This document shows, piece by piece, positions 50,026-58,416 of a stretch of DNA of 64,000 nucleotides. Position numbers and translations under genes: made by a program. Under the pieces are notes generated by a model. The model searched no databases. It saw nothing but the letters and a program-made list of their open reading frames with translations, and had not been told where the DNA came from. Numbering within the stretch: the first letter of the stretch is position 1; each line of letters begins with the position of its first letter. The DNA lies in the NCBI GenBank assembly GCA_040776985.1, contig JAXGZL010000002.1, positions 124,001 to 188,000 on the forward strand. Reading direction: 5' to 3'. The DNA is from UBA6115 sp040776985 (GTDB taxonomy: Bacteria > Bacillota > Clostridia > Christensenellales > Aristaeellaceae).

Positions 50026-50877
50026 TTACCAGGAAATATTGTCCGGGTCGGCGGAGAAGCCGGTCTTGCCTTTCAGGTTGGCGATGATATCCACATCCTC
50101 ATCCGTCAGGCTGAAGTCAAAGACCTGGGCGTTTGAGCGGATGCGCTCCGGCGTCACCGACTTGGGTAGGGGCAGGTAGCCCCGCTGCAGGCTCCAGCGG
50201 ATGGCGATCTGGGCGATGGTTTTGCCGTATTTCTTCGCCATGTCGGCCATTTCCTTCACCTCAAAGACCATGCCCATGCCCAGGGGGCTGTAGGCCTCCA
50301 GCAGCAGGCCCTTTTCCCGGCTGTAGTTGACCACCTCGTCCTGGGTGTCCCCGGGCGCCAGGCGGATCTGGTTGACCACCGGGGCAATCTCCGCCGTTTC
50401 AAGCAGGGCGTCCAGGTGGTGGGGCAGGAAGTTGCTGACCCCGATGGCCTTCAGCGCCCCCTCCCGGTACAGGGTTTCAAAGGCCCGCCAGGACTGGGCG
50501 TTTTTTTCTTTCCAGTTGTCCTTGAAGTCCACCGGCCGGGGCCAGTGCAGCAGGAAGAGGTCTGCATAATCGGTGCCCATTTTATCCAGGCTGATTCTGA
50601 CGGCATCCAGGGTTTCCTGATAGCCCCGGACCTGGTTCCACAGCTTGGAGGTGAGGAAGACCTCCTCCCGGCGCAGGCCGCTGTCCTTCACCGCCAGGCC
50701 CACGCTTTTTTCATTGCCATAGCCCTGGGCGGTGTCAACATGGCGGTAGCCCGCCTCCAGCGCCGCAAGGACGCTGCTGCGGGCCACCTCCCCCTCTTCG
50801 GATTGCCAGGTGCCAAAGCCGATGCAGGGTATTTTAACTCCGTTGGACAGGGTGTAAGTATCACTGAGTGATCTCAT
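50026..50877 (-). CDS. Aldo/keto reductase
   Basis: 283 residues, an NADPH-dependent barrel of the AKR5-like group. Catalytic residues are visible: Asp and Tyr in DTAQGYGNEKSVG (about 46-58), Lys in LTSKLW (about 79), and His in LFLLHWPRP (about 110). The C-terminal cofactor segment LPLPKSVTPERIRSNAQVF is complete. ATG 50877 follows AAAGGAGAA; the longer reading frame start at 50907 has no ribosome site. Substrates of this group are small aldehydes and keto acids. Confidence 0.9.
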   Translation of the reverse strand: MRSLSDTYTLSNGVKIPCIGFGTWQSEEGEVARSSVLAALEAGYRHVDTAQGYGNEKSVGLAVKDSGLRREEVFLTSKLWNQVRGYQETLDAVRISLDKMGTDYADLFLLHWPRPVDFKDNWKEKNAQSWRAFETLYREGALKAIGVSNFLPHHLDALLETAEIAPVVNQIRLAPGDTQDEVVNYSREKGLLLEAYSPLGMGMVFEVKEMADMAKKYGKTIAQIAIRWSLQRGYLPLPKSVTPERIRSNAQVFDFSLTDEDVDIIANLKGKTGFSADPDNISW

Positions 50878-50934
50878 GTTTCCGTTCTCCTTTCCAGGCG
50901 CATTCATGGGAAATATAACCTGGAAGGGCGGGGC

Positions 50935-51768
50935 TTAGTCACCCGGCACGGTGAGGGTGAAGTCAAAGCGCAGGTCCTCCCTTGTCATCAGGCCCAGTTC
51001 CGGCAGGGCCTCCTGCAGTTCCGGGAACACGCCGCCATGCTTTGCGGCCAGGTCTGTCATCACATCCTGCGGCAGGGCGATGCTGTCCTCGATCACGGGC
51101 AGGAGGCCCTCCTCATAGGCCTTTTTGATCTGGGGCTGATAGCCCTCGCCGTCCCCTTCCCCTTCCATGGGCGTGATCTGATGGATGGGCTTCAGGGGTT
51201 TAAAGACGCTGACAGTCAGGCTCACTGGCAGGGGGCCTGGGGCGGGCTTTTCCTGGGTCTTTCCAAACAGGCCGTTTTGTGTGTGCCCCTCCGTCCAGTA
51301 GATGCCCGGCAGCCAGATGTGGTCCGGAGTGTCGTTCTCCGTCTGAATGTGAACGCTTTGTCCGCCGGCGGTGAAACCGGTGAGGATCAGGTAGACAGGC
51401 TCGTCCAGCTGGGTGTTCTGATATTCCAGGCCAAAGGCGATGCGCTGGCCGTCAAACACCGCGTCCAGGATGGACACCCGGGTGTTAAAGGCGGTTTTGC
51501 TCTGGGACACGCTGGCGACCTTGTCATCAAGGCCCTGGGTGTCTCCGGTGGGCTCGCCCATGCTCCTTAAATACTGCAGGATGCCCCACTGGCTGTCCGC
51601 CAGGGCGACAGCGCCAATCATCAGCAAGAGGGCCAGGGCCAGAGCGGGCAGACGGCGCCTGATGGCGCTGCTTTTTTGCTTTTCGGGCAGGGTGTTCAGG
51701 CGTCTTTCCAGGGTGTCCGTCAGTTCAGCGGGCAGGGGATAGGCCTGCTTCATTTTATCTGATTTCAT
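50935..51768 (-). CDS. Membrane-anchored anti-sigma factor, DUF4179-like (third pair)
   Basis: 277 residues: about 40 cytoplasmic residues, one helix (about 42-60), then an outer domain with WGILQYL and strand-rich segments like the first half of DUF4179 proteins. The second half contains an Asp/Glu-rich GEGDGEG loop. ATG 51768 has GGGAGG 6 bases upstream; the ATG at 51771 is only 3 bases away. It overlaps the sigma gene by 14 bases. Anti-sigma function is inferred from context and topology. Confidence 0.72.
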   Translation of the reverse strand: MKSDKMKQAYPLPAELTDTLERRLNTLPEKQKSSAIRRRLPALALALLLMIGAVALADSQWGILQYLRSMGEPTGDTQGLDDKVASVSQSKTAFNTRVSILDAVFDGQRIAFGLEYQNTQLDEPVYLILTGFTAGGQSVHIQTENDTPDHIWLPGIYWTEGHTQNGLFGKTQEKPAPGPLPVSLTVSVFKPLKPIHQITPMEGEGDGEGYQPQIKKAYEEGLLPVIEDSIALPQDVMTDLAAKHGGVFPELQEALPELGLMTREDLRFDFTLTVPGD

Positions 51769-52234
51769 CATAATCCTCCCTCAGCTCATCCTTCAGTTTC
51801 TCACGGGCGCGGGCCAGGCGGGAGCAGACGGCGCCCCGGGTGGTTGAAAGCAGGCGGGCGATTTCCTTCACGCCCAGGCCCTCCATGTAGTGAAGCACCA
51901 CCACAGCCCGCAGATGCTCCGGCAGCTTGTCCAGCGCCAGGCGCAGGGCAAGAGAGGTTTCCGGCACGGCTTCCTCGCTGTCCGGGGGCTCTGCTACCGG
52001 GGTTTCCCGCTGCTGGCGCCGCCTGATGTTCAGACATTCCCGCACCAGGATTTTCAGCAGGAAGGGGCGGAAACTGTCCTGGTTCCGCAGGCTGTCCAGC
52101 CTGACCCAGGCCTTCAGCACCGCCTCTGAAATGGCATCCAGCCGGTCCTGCTTTTCCCGCAGGTAGACGCAGGCCAGGCGGTACAGGCTGCCCTGCAGGG
52201 CCAGAACGGCCTGTTCAAACGCTGCTTTGTCCAA
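51755..52234 (-). CDS. ECF-family sigma factor (third of three)
   Basis: 159 residues. Region 2 is at about 10-75 (LRLACVYLREKQDRLDAISEAV), region 4 at about 100-155 (LPEHLRAVVVLHYMEGLGVKEIA, then TTRGAVCSRLARAREKLK). The start is a TTG at 52234 because GGAGGT stands 6 bases before it, while the longer frame has no ribosome site. It is coupled to its anti-sigma gene. Confidence 0.85.
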   Translation of the reverse strand: MDKAAFEQAVLALQGSLYRLACVYLREKQDRLDAISEAVLKAWVRLDSLRNQDSFRPFLLKILVRECLNIRRRQQRETPVAEPPDSEEAVPETSLALRLALDKLPEHLRAVVVLHYMEGLGVKEIARLLSTTRGAVCSRLARAREKLKDELREDYDEIR

Positions 52235-52305
52235 TTCGCGACCTCCTTTTGTCCAGACACCCATAAGACGGAGGAGAAGCCCCTTTGATTCGTTCCGCAT
52301 AGAAT

Positions 52306-52332
52306 AAAGAAGCCGCGCAGGGCAGCTTCTTT
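52306..52332 (-). terminator. Terminator of the amidotransferase-like gene
   Basis: An 8-bp perfect stem AAAGAAGC (52306-52313) with GCTTCTTT (52325-52332). On the minus strand it ends in TTCTTTATTCTAT. It lies 20 bases beyond the stop at 52352. Confidence 0.6.
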
Positions 52333-52351
52333 GTGAGATTAAATGGAATAA

Positions 52352-53107
52352 TCAGCCCGCTTCCCGGGTCAGATAGCGCAGGATGCCCTTAAACAGCGGG
52401 GTGTAGCCGGCCCAGTTTACAAATTCCGGCGGGCCCCAGTGGGGCGCGCAGTCGGAGGTGAAGGCCCCGGCGCGGCCCTTGCCGTGTTCCATGAAGGCCA
52501 GGAAGGGGTCCGGGCCAATCCGCATCACCACCTGGGCCTCCTCCCGGAACAGGGTGCGGTTATAGCCCAGGAAATGGGGCCAGTCGGCAGGGACATCCGC
52601 CAGGGAAGGGTGATTTTTGATGTCCACCGTGGGGGTGATGCCCTCCGGATGCTCCATCAGGTCGTCCGTTTCCAGGCAGAGAACGGGCAGCGCCTGCTGC
52701 AGCGGCGTGCGGCCGTACTTGGCCTTGGCGTCAATGCCGGAAAAGGACATATAGCCCCCCACCATCAAAAGGGCGCCGCCAGCCTTAACATAGTCGCTGA
52801 TCACCTGGCAGCGGTTGGGCATTTTTTTGCTTTTGGCAAAGGTGTCCGGGTGCAAAAGCAGGGTGTTGGAGCCGATGTCAGACAGAATGACGCAGTCATA
52901 CTCTGACAGCTCCTTGACCGTGAAGGGGAAGCGCAGGGCCGCCTCATGGTTGGGCATGTAGGTGAGCGCATAGCCGCTGTCCTTGATCGCCTGTATCAGC
53001 CGGTCCGCCCCTTCCTCATAGACATTGGTATAAAAGGCGTCAAAGCCCTTAACATGCACGGTATAGCTGTGCCAGGATTCGCCGGCCAACAGTATTTTCT
53101 TAGCCAT
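52352..53107 (-). CDS. Glutamine-amidotransferase-like protein (GATase1_like)
   Basis: 251 residues with a flavodoxin-like order of strands: KKILLAGESWHSY at the N-terminus, YDCVILSDIGSNTLLL in the middle, then GGALLMVGGYMSF where a class I amidotransferase would have its Cys elbow. The nucleophile Cys is missing at that place. This matches the PF07090 group of putative amidotransferase-like or ThuA-like cytoplasmic proteins. AAGGAGG precedes ATG 53107. The function is unknown; it may bind a sugar or nucleotide ligand. Confidence 0.7.
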   Translation of the reverse strand: MAKKILLAGESWHSYTVHVKGFDAFYTNVYEEGADRLIQAIKDSGYALTYMPNHEAALRFPFTVKELSEYDCVILSDIGSNTLLLHPDTFAKSKKMPNRCQVISDYVKAGGALLMVGGYMSFSGIDAKAKYGRTPLQQALPVLCLETDDLMEHPEGITPTVDIKNHPSLADVPADWPHFLGYNRTLFREEAQVVMRIGPDPFLAFMEHGKGRAGAFTSDCAPHWGPPEFVNWAGYTPLFKGILRYLTREAG

Positions 53108-53135
53108 TGAAGGCCTCCTTATCTGTGTTTTCCCC

Positions 53136-53164
53136 ATTGTAGCATGGGGGATGGGGCGGGGCAA
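53136..53164 (-). promoter_or_regulatory. Promoter of the amidotransferase-like gene
   Basis: Minus-strand TTGCCC (53164-53159), 17-bp spacer, TACAAT (53141-53136) with a TGC extension, about 30 bases before the ATG. Confidence 0.6.
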
Positions 53165-53170
53165 GGCTGC

Positions 53171-53199
53171 TTGCGCCTGCCCCCTCCTTCCCGTATACT
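53171..53199 (+). promoter_or_regulatory. Promoter of the Nudix gene
   Basis: TTGCGC (53171-53176), 17-bp spacer, TATACT (53194-53199), about 24 bases before the ATG. Its -35 is back to back with that of the divergent gene; a palindrome GCAAG-N4-CTTGC (53161-53174) covers both. Confidence 0.65.
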
Positions 53200-53223
53200 G
53201 GCGGTAAGAAAGGGGATAGGCAG

Positions 53224-53847
53224 ATGGATGAGCGCATGTATAAGGAAACGGTGGAAAGGTGTGAAACCGTTTTTCAGGGTAAAATCATGACAGTGGAGAC
53301 CTGGCAGGTCCGGCTGCCGGACGGGCGGCCAGCGGAGCGGGAGATCGTGCTGCACAAGGGCGCTGCCGCGGTGGTGCCGGTGGACAAGCAGGGCTATGTC
53401 ACCCTGGTGCGCCAGCACCGGGTGGCCATTGACGAGATGCTGCTGGAAATCCCCGCCGGCAAGCTGGATTTTGAGGGGGAGGACCCCTTTGCCTGCGCCC
53501 AGCGGGAGCTGGAGGAGGAAACGGGCCTGGTGGCGGCCAAGTGGCAGAAGCTGGCCCATGTGGTGACCACCCCCGGCTTTTGCACCGAGCGCATTGCCCT
53601 CTACCTGGCGACTGAGCTGCGAAAGACCCGCTCGCACCCGGATGAGGATGAGTTTTTGAACGTGGAGCGCATGCCGCTGAGCGAGGCCATCGCGCGGGTG
53701 AACCAGGGCAAGATCACTGACGCCAAGACCTGCCTGGGGCTGCTTTTGGCCCAGCAGGCGCTGGGCACTCCCCTTCAGGCCCTGTCCCCGGGGGCAAGGC
53801 CGAAGCAGCCCCCACAGGGCATCTATCCCCGGGCGCAAAAGAGGTGA
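53224..53847 (+). CDS. Nudix hydrolase, ADP-ribose pyrophosphatase type
   Basis: 207 residues. The Nudix box runs from AGKLDFEGEDPFACA to QRELEEETGL (about 79-103). The preceding LVRQHRVAIDEMLLEIPAG is the ADP-ribose pyrophosphatase hallmark. It probably hydrolyses ADP-ribose to AMP and ribose 5-phosphate. The last 25 residues are proline/arginine-rich and extra to the family. The next small gene starts 5 bases after the stop. Confidence 0.88.
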   Translation: MDERMYKETVERCETVFQGKIMTVETWQVRLPDGRPAEREIVLHKGAAAVVPVDKQGYVTLVRQHRVAIDEMLLEIPAGKLDFEGEDPFACAQRELEEETGLVAAKWQKLAHVVTTPGFCTERIALYLATELRKTRSHPDEDEFLNVERMPLSEAIARVNQGKITDAKTCLGLLLAQQALGTPLQALSPGARPKQPPQGIYPRAQKR

Positions 53848-53852
53848 AAGGA

Positions 53853-54020
53853 TTGAAAAAACGCAGTGGCAGCCTGTGGCCTGTCAAGGTGCTGCTTTTC
53901 CTGTTCATGCTGGTCTTGATCGCCTATGGCGTGATGGCGGTGATCTATGGCCTGGAGGAGAGCGTCTTTAAGGTGCCGGCGTCGCCCGGCATCGCCCGGC
54001 TTTATCATTGGCCGGCATGA
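53853..54020 (+). CDS. Small single-helix membrane protein, 55 residues
   Basis: A short gene with a TTG start; GAGGTG (53841-53846) stands 6 bases upstream. The product is a basic N-terminus (MKKRSGSLWPVK), one membrane helix (about 11-33), and a short tail. Its TGA overlaps the ATG of the GNAT gene (ATGA), which supports real translation. Function unknown. It may serve the Nudix or GNAT neighbours or only couple their translation. Confidence 0.6.
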   Translation: MKKRSGSLWPVKVLLFLFMLVLIAYGVMAVIYGLEESVFKVPASPGIARLYHWPA

Positions 54021-54631
54021 CCCACAGCCGGCTGTCCCCGGCGGAGCGCTTGAAGCGCTTTGCCAACCAGGGCTTTGGCCCGGTGCTGATGACCCGGCGC
54101 CTCACCCTGCGGCCGCCGCGGCTGTCTGACACGGCGGCCTTTTTTGACTATGCCAGGGACCGTCGGGTGGCGGCCTTTGTGCTGTGGGACGCCCACCAGA
54201 GCCCGGCGGACAGCCGGGATGCCCTGCGCTCCATCCGCCTGCGCAGCCGCTCCCAGGGGGCGCAGACCTTTGCCATCTGCCCCCGGGAGACGGACAAACT
54301 CATCGGCACCATCGGCCCTGTCTGGGTGGACTGGGAGAACCGCTCCTGCGAGGTGGGCTTTTCCCTGGCCCATGATTATTGGGGAAAGGGCCTGATGACT
54401 GAGGCGCTCACCGCCTTTCTTGACTATGCCTTCACCACCCTGGGCCTGAACCGGGTTGAAGGCCAGCACGATCTTGAAAACCCCGCCTCAGGCCTGGTGA
54501 TGGAAAAGGCGGGGATGGCATATGAGGGCACCCTGCGCCAGCGGCTGTATTACAAGGGCAGGTATGCGGATGTGGCCGTGTATGCCCTTTTGCGGGAGGA
54601 CTGGCGCAGGGCACAGGAAGAAATGCGCTGA
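54017..54631 (+). CDS. GNAT family N-acetyltransferase (RimJ/RimL type)
   Basis: 204 residues. The N-terminal LMTRRLTLRPPRLSD is the usual start of the RimJ/RimL domain; the acetyl-CoA segment follows YWGKGLMTEAL (about 122-132) and NPASGLVMEKAGM (about 157-169) is the second family mark. It has an extra 20 basic residues in front. It could acetylate ribosomal proteins or small amines. Its start overlaps the 55-residue membrane protein gene. Confidence 0.85.
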   Translation: MTHSRLSPAERLKRFANQGFGPVLMTRRLTLRPPRLSDTAAFFDYARDRRVAAFVLWDAHQSPADSRDALRSIRLRSRSQGAQTFAICPRETDKLIGTIGPVWVDWENRSCEVGFSLAHDYWGKGLMTEALTAFLDYAFTTLGLNRVEGQHDLENPASGLVMEKAGMAYEGTLRQRLYYKGRYADVAVYALLREDWRRAQEEMR

Positions 54632-54666
54632 GAAAATGGGCATGATGGGGACAACAGCCCCGACCA

Positions 54667-54689
54667 GCACCTCAAGCAGGTGTTTTTTT
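54667..54689 (+). terminator. Terminator after the Nudix/GNAT operon
   Basis: A short stem CACCT-N5-AGGTG (54668-54682) followed by seven Ts (54683-54689), 36 bases after the GNAT stop. A second small inverted repeat GGGG-N7-CCCC lies just upstream. Confidence 0.75.
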
Positions 54690-54718
54690 GTGCCCCTGTT
54701 TGAATCATCCCGCTTTGC

Positions 54719-54748
54719 TTGTCATGGGGTATCGTTTTATGGTAGAAT
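54719..54748 (+). promoter_or_regulatory. Promoter of the EF-G-like gene
   Basis: TTGTCA (54719-54724), 18-bp spacer, TAGAAT (54743-54748) with a TGG extension. A dyad TGCATC-N5-GATGCA (54766-54782) lies in the leader and may form a short hairpin. Confidence 0.6.
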
Positions 54749-54808
54749 ATCATCCGTTGTACGCATGCATCAATTGGATGCAATCATCATATTTTAGGGG
54801 GAACAGGC

Positions 54809-56890
54809 ATGGCTGACTATCAGACAAAAGACATCAGAAACATTGCCCTCATGGGGCATGGCAGCGAGGGCAAGACGACGCTGACCGAGGCGCTGCTCTT
54901 CGCTGCCGGCAATATTGAGCGCCAGGGCAAGGTGGAGGACGGCTCCACCACCACAGACTTTGATGCGGAAGAGAACAAGCGGGGCATATCCATCTCCGCG
55001 GCGGTGGCGCCGGTGGAGTGGAAGAACGTCAAGATCAACCTGATTGACGTGCCCGGCTATTTTGATTTTGTGGGCGAAGTGAGCGGGCCCCTCCGGGTGG
55101 TGCGCACGGTGGGCATCGTGGTGTCCGCCGCCGGCGGTCTGTCCGTGGGCGCCGAAAAGGTGTGGGATATGGCGGTGAAGCAGGACGCTGGCCGCATGTT
55201 CATCATCAACCAGATGGACCGTGAGCACGCGGACTTCACCAAGGTGCTGGAAAGCCTCCGGGACAAGTATGGCACCAGCGTGGTGCCGCTGATTGTGCCC
55301 ATCGGCAATGGCGCTGACTACAAGGGCGTGGTCAACCTGCTGGAGAACAAGGCCTTTGAAGGGGCCGGGAAGAACATCAAGGAAATCCCGGTGCCGGAAA
55401 GCCTGAGCGATGAGCTGTCCCACTTCATCGAGGAGATCACCGAGGCCGCCGCCGAGGCGGATGACGAGCTGCTGGAGAAATACTTTGAGGAAGGCGCCCT
55501 GAGCCACGAGGACATCCTGGTGGGCTTCCGCAAGGGCATGCAGACCGGCAAGATCGTGCCGGTGGTCTGCGCCTCCGCCCTCACGGGCGTGGGCATTGTC
55601 CCCCTGCTTGACATGATGAAAAACTACCTGGTCTCCCCCGAAGGCACCCAGAAGGAAGGCGTCAACCCCAAGGACGGGGAAGCGATTATCCGCAAGTGCG
55701 ACAGCAGCGAGCCCTTCTCCGCCTTTGTCTTCAAGACCGTGGCCGACCCCTTTGTGGGTAAACTGTCCCTGTTCCGGGTGATCTCAGGCTCTGTCACCCC
55801 CGCCACCCCGCTTTATAACGCCAACCAGGAAAAGGCTGAAAAGGCGGGCGGCCTGTTTGTGATGCGGGGCAAGAAGCAGACCGCGGCCCAGGTGCTGTAC
55901 GCCGGGGACATAGGCGCGCTGAGCAAGCTGAACGTCACCTCCACCGGGGACACCCTGTGCGACCCGAACGCCCCGGTCAAGTATCCGGAGCTGGTCTACC
56001 CGGCCCCCAGTTTCTCCAAGGCGGTCTTTGCCGCCAAGCAGGGCGAGGAAGACAAGGTCTTTACCGGCCTGGCCCGCCTTCAGGAGGAAGACCCCTCCCT
56101 GTCAGTGGAAAAGAACACCGAAACCACGGAAACCATCCTCTCTGGCCAGGGCGACCTGCACCTGGACGTGGTGCGTTCAAAGCTCAAGAGCAAGTTTGGC
56201 GCGGAAGCGCTGCTGGAAGACCCGCGGATTCCCTACCGGGAGACCATCCGCAAGACCGTCTCCGCCCAGGGCCGCCACAAGAAGCAGTCCGGCGGCCACG
56301 GCCAGTTTGGCGATGTGTGGATTGAGTTCTCTCCCATTGGCGACACCAACATCGAGTTTGAGTTTGTGGACGCGGTGGTGGGCGGCGTGGTGCCAAGGAA
56401 CTTCATCCCCTCAGTCGAAAAGGGCCTTAGGGAGAACATCGTGAAGGGCGTGCTGGCGGGCTATCCCATGGTGGGCCTGCGGGCGAAGCTGTATGACGGC
56501 TCCTATCACGCGGTGGACTCCTCTGAAATGGCGTTCAAAACCGCTGCCCGCATCGCCTACAAGAAGGGCTGCCTGGAGGCAAGCCCGGTGCTGCTGGAGC
56601 CCATCATGCACGTGGAAGTGCTGGTGCCTGACGAGTACATGGGCGACATCATGGGTGACATCAACAAGCGCCGCGGCCGCATCATGGGCATGAACCAGGT
56701 GGAAGGCCTGCAGCAGGTGGTGGCGGAGGTGCCGCTGTCTGAAATGGGCAAGTATGCCACCGATCTGCGCTCCATGACCCAGGCCCGGGGCAGCTTCACC
56801 ATGGCCTTTGAGCGCTATGAGGAAGTGCCGGGCGATGTGGCCAAGAAGATCATCGAAAGCGCTGAGAAGGGCGAGGATGACGAGGATTAA
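54809..56890 (+). CDS. Elongation factor G-like GTPase (EF-G2 type)
   Basis: 693 residues with the five-domain order of EF-G. G1 is GHGSEGKT (about 16-23), G2 region RGISIS, G3 DVPGYFDF (about 76-83), G4 NQMD (about 131). In G3 the His of canonical DTPGH is Tyr, and NKxD is NQMD. These are marks of the paralogous EF-G2/FusA2-like group rather than the main factor; the role is unclear, and ribosome-dependent GTPase activity varies in the group. The Asp/Glu-rich tail is extra. GGGGG precedes the ATG. Confidence 0.85.
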   Translation: MADYQTKDIRNIALMGHGSEGKTTLTEALLFAAGNIERQGKVEDGSTTTDFDAEENKRGISISAAVAPVEWKNVKINLIDVPGYFDFVGEVSGPLRVVRTVGIVVSAAGGLSVGAEKVWDMAVKQDAGRMFIINQMDREHADFTKVLESLRDKYGTSVVPLIVPIGNGADYKGVVNLLENKAFEGAGKNIKEIPVPESLSDELSHFIEEITEAAAEADDELLEKYFEEGALSHEDILVGFRKGMQTGKIVPVVCASALTGVGIVPLLDMMKNYLVSPEGTQKEGVNPKDGEAIIRKCDSSEPFSAFVFKTVADPFVGKLSLFRVISGSVTPATPLYNANQEKAEKAGGLFVMRGKKQTAAQVLYAGDIGALSKLNVTSTGDTLCDPNAPVKYPELVYPAPSFSKAVFAAKQGEEDKVFTGLARLQEEDPSLSVEKNTETTETILSGQGDLHLDVVRSKLKSKFGAEALLEDPRIPYRETIRKTVSAQGRHKKQSGGHGQFGDVWIEFSPIGDTNIEFEFVDAVVGGVVPRNFIPSVEKGLRENIVKGVLAGYPMVGLRAKLYDGSYHAVDSSEMAFKTAARIAYKKGCLEASPVLLEPIMHVEVLVPDEYMGDIMGDINKRRGRIMGMNQVEGLQQVVAEVPLSEMGKYATDLRSMTQARGSFTMAFERYEEVPGDVAKKIIESAEKGEDDED

Positions 56891-57003
56891 TCTTCTATCC
56901 TGAACTCAGTTCCTAAACGCCTTGATGGCCTGGTCTTTTTCCGTCCCTGCTTTGCTTCGTTCAGTTAATGCAGGGTGGATCGGTCTCACTACAGATAAAT
57001 TGA

Positions 57004-57039
57004 TATAATGCAGGAGGAGCCTGGCTGATGCCGGGCTCC
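57004..57039 (+). promoter_or_regulatory. Possible promoter and leader hairpin before homoserine dehydrogenase
   Basis: An extended -10 (TGATATAAT, 57001-57009) is followed at once by a hairpin GGAGCC-T-GGC-N4-GCC-G-GGCTCC (57016-57039). A second possible -10, TAAAAT, lies near 57102. The 257-base gap 56891-57147 holds no gene; the hairpin may end the EF-G message or be part of a leader. Confidence 0.35.
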
Positions 57040-57147
57040 CTGTTTATATAAAAAACCCAGGAAGAAAACAGCGGGGTTAATAATAAGATGCAGATTTTCT
57101 GATAAAATACGAGACTATTCATTACTTTTGTTTGATGAGGAGAAACT

Positions 57148-58416
57148 ATGAAAACCATCACCATCGGGTTTCTGGGCTGTGGCGGCATCGGCAGCGGGGT
57201 GTGGAAGCTGCTGGAGGAAATGAAAGAGGACATCGCCCACCGGGAGGGGATTGCCATCCGGGTGAAGCACATCCTGGTGCGGGACCTGTCCAAAAGCAGG
57301 GAGGCGGATATTCCGGCAGCCTTATTCACCACCAGGCCTGAGGAGGTGCTGGGGGACCCGGAGATCAGCCTGCTGCTGGAGTTTATGGGGGGCGAGCAGC
57401 CGGCACTGTCCTATCTCTGCCAGGCCCTGGAACAGGGCAAAACCGTGGTGACCGCCAACAAGATGGCGGTGGCGCTGGGCTGGCAGCAGCTGTTTGCCGC
57501 AGCCGCAAAGGGTAAAGCCGGGTTATACTTTGAAGCGGCAGTCTGCGCCGCCATCCCCGTCATCCGGACGCTGTCCAGCTCCCTTCAGGGGAACCGGGTG
57601 GACACCCTGATGGGCATTGTGAACGGCACCACCAACTACATCCTGACCCAGATGTCAGACAGCGGCAGGGCTTATGAAGAGGTGCTGGCAGAGGCCCAGC
57701 AGCTGGGCTTGGCGGAGCCGGACCCTGAAAGCGATGTGGAGGGCTATGACGCTGTCTACAAGCTGGCCATCCTCAGTTCCCTGGCCTTCCATGCCCGGGT
57801 GCCCTATGAGGCCATCCACCGGGAGGGCATTGCCCAGGTGGACGCGCTGGATATCGCGTTCGCGAAGGATTTGGGCTATACGCTGAAGCTGCTGGCCATC
57901 GCGAAAAAGAACGGGGGCCATGTGGATGTGCGGGTACACCCCACCCTGGTGCCTGACAAGCACCCCCTGGCCAGCGTGCACGGGGCCTTTAACGCGGTTT
58001 TCCTCCACGGCAGCGCGGCCGGGGACATGATGCTCTACGGCAAGGGAGCGGGCAGCGCCCCCACGGCAGGGGCGGTGGTGAGCGATCTGGTCTATGCGGC
58101 AGGGCAACAAATGCATCATCTGCCAGCCCAAAAGCAGCAGGCGCAAATTATTGAGGACAACTGGCGCTGCGCCTATTACCTGCGCTTTGAAGCCCTCAAC
58201 CAACCGGGCGTCCTGGGCCATATCGCCACCCGCCTGGGGGAACATCAGGTGAGCATTGAGGCGGTGGTGCAGCGGCACACCGAGGGAAATGTACGGGTGC
58301 CCATCGTGATTCTCACCCACCAGGCCCATGAAAAGGACATGCAGGCGGCCCTGGCCTCCCTGGATCCCAAGGTGGCCAGGGTCAAGGGGATTCTGCGCAT
58401 TGAGGGGCAGGGCTGA
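57148..58416 (+). CDS. hom: Homoserine dehydrogenase
   Basis: 422 residues. It reduces aspartate semialdehyde to homoserine on the way to threonine and methionine. The Rossmann motif is GFLGCGGIGSG (about 7-17); VTANKMAVA and GIVNGTTNYIL with the LAEPDPESDVEGYDAVYKL segment mark substrate binding. A C-terminal ACT domain (about 350-420) allows threonine feedback. GAGGAG precedes the ATG. It stands alone in a 257-bp gap, convergent to the comEA-like gene directly after its stop. Confidence 0.93.
   Translation: MKTITIGFLGCGGIGSGVWKLLEEMKEDIAHREGIAIRVKHILVRDLSKSREADIPAALFTTRPEEVLGDPEISLLLEFMGGEQPALSYLCQALEQGKTVVTANKMAVALGWQQLFAAAAKGKAGLYFEAAVCAAIPVIRTLSSSLQGNRVDTLMGIVNGTTNYILTQMSDSGRAYEEVLAEAQQLGLAEPDPESDVEGYDAVYKLAILSSLAFHARVPYEAIHREGIAQVDALDIAFAKDLGYTLKLLAIAKKNGGHVDVRVHPTLVPDKHPLASVHGAFNAVFLHGSAAGDMMLYGKGAGSAPTAGAVVSDLVYAAGQQMHHLPAQKQQAQIIEDNWRCAYYLRFEALNQPGVLGHIATRLGEHQVSIEAVVQRHTEGNVRVPIVILTHQAHEKDMQAALASLDPKVARVKGILRIEGQG

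Noticed and set aside
56965..56995. T-box-like segment GCAGGGTGGATCGG before hom
   Set aside because: It resembles AGGGTGGNACCGCG at first sight but lacks the ACCGCG part, and there are only about 70 bases between the EF-G stop and this point, too few for a specifier stem.
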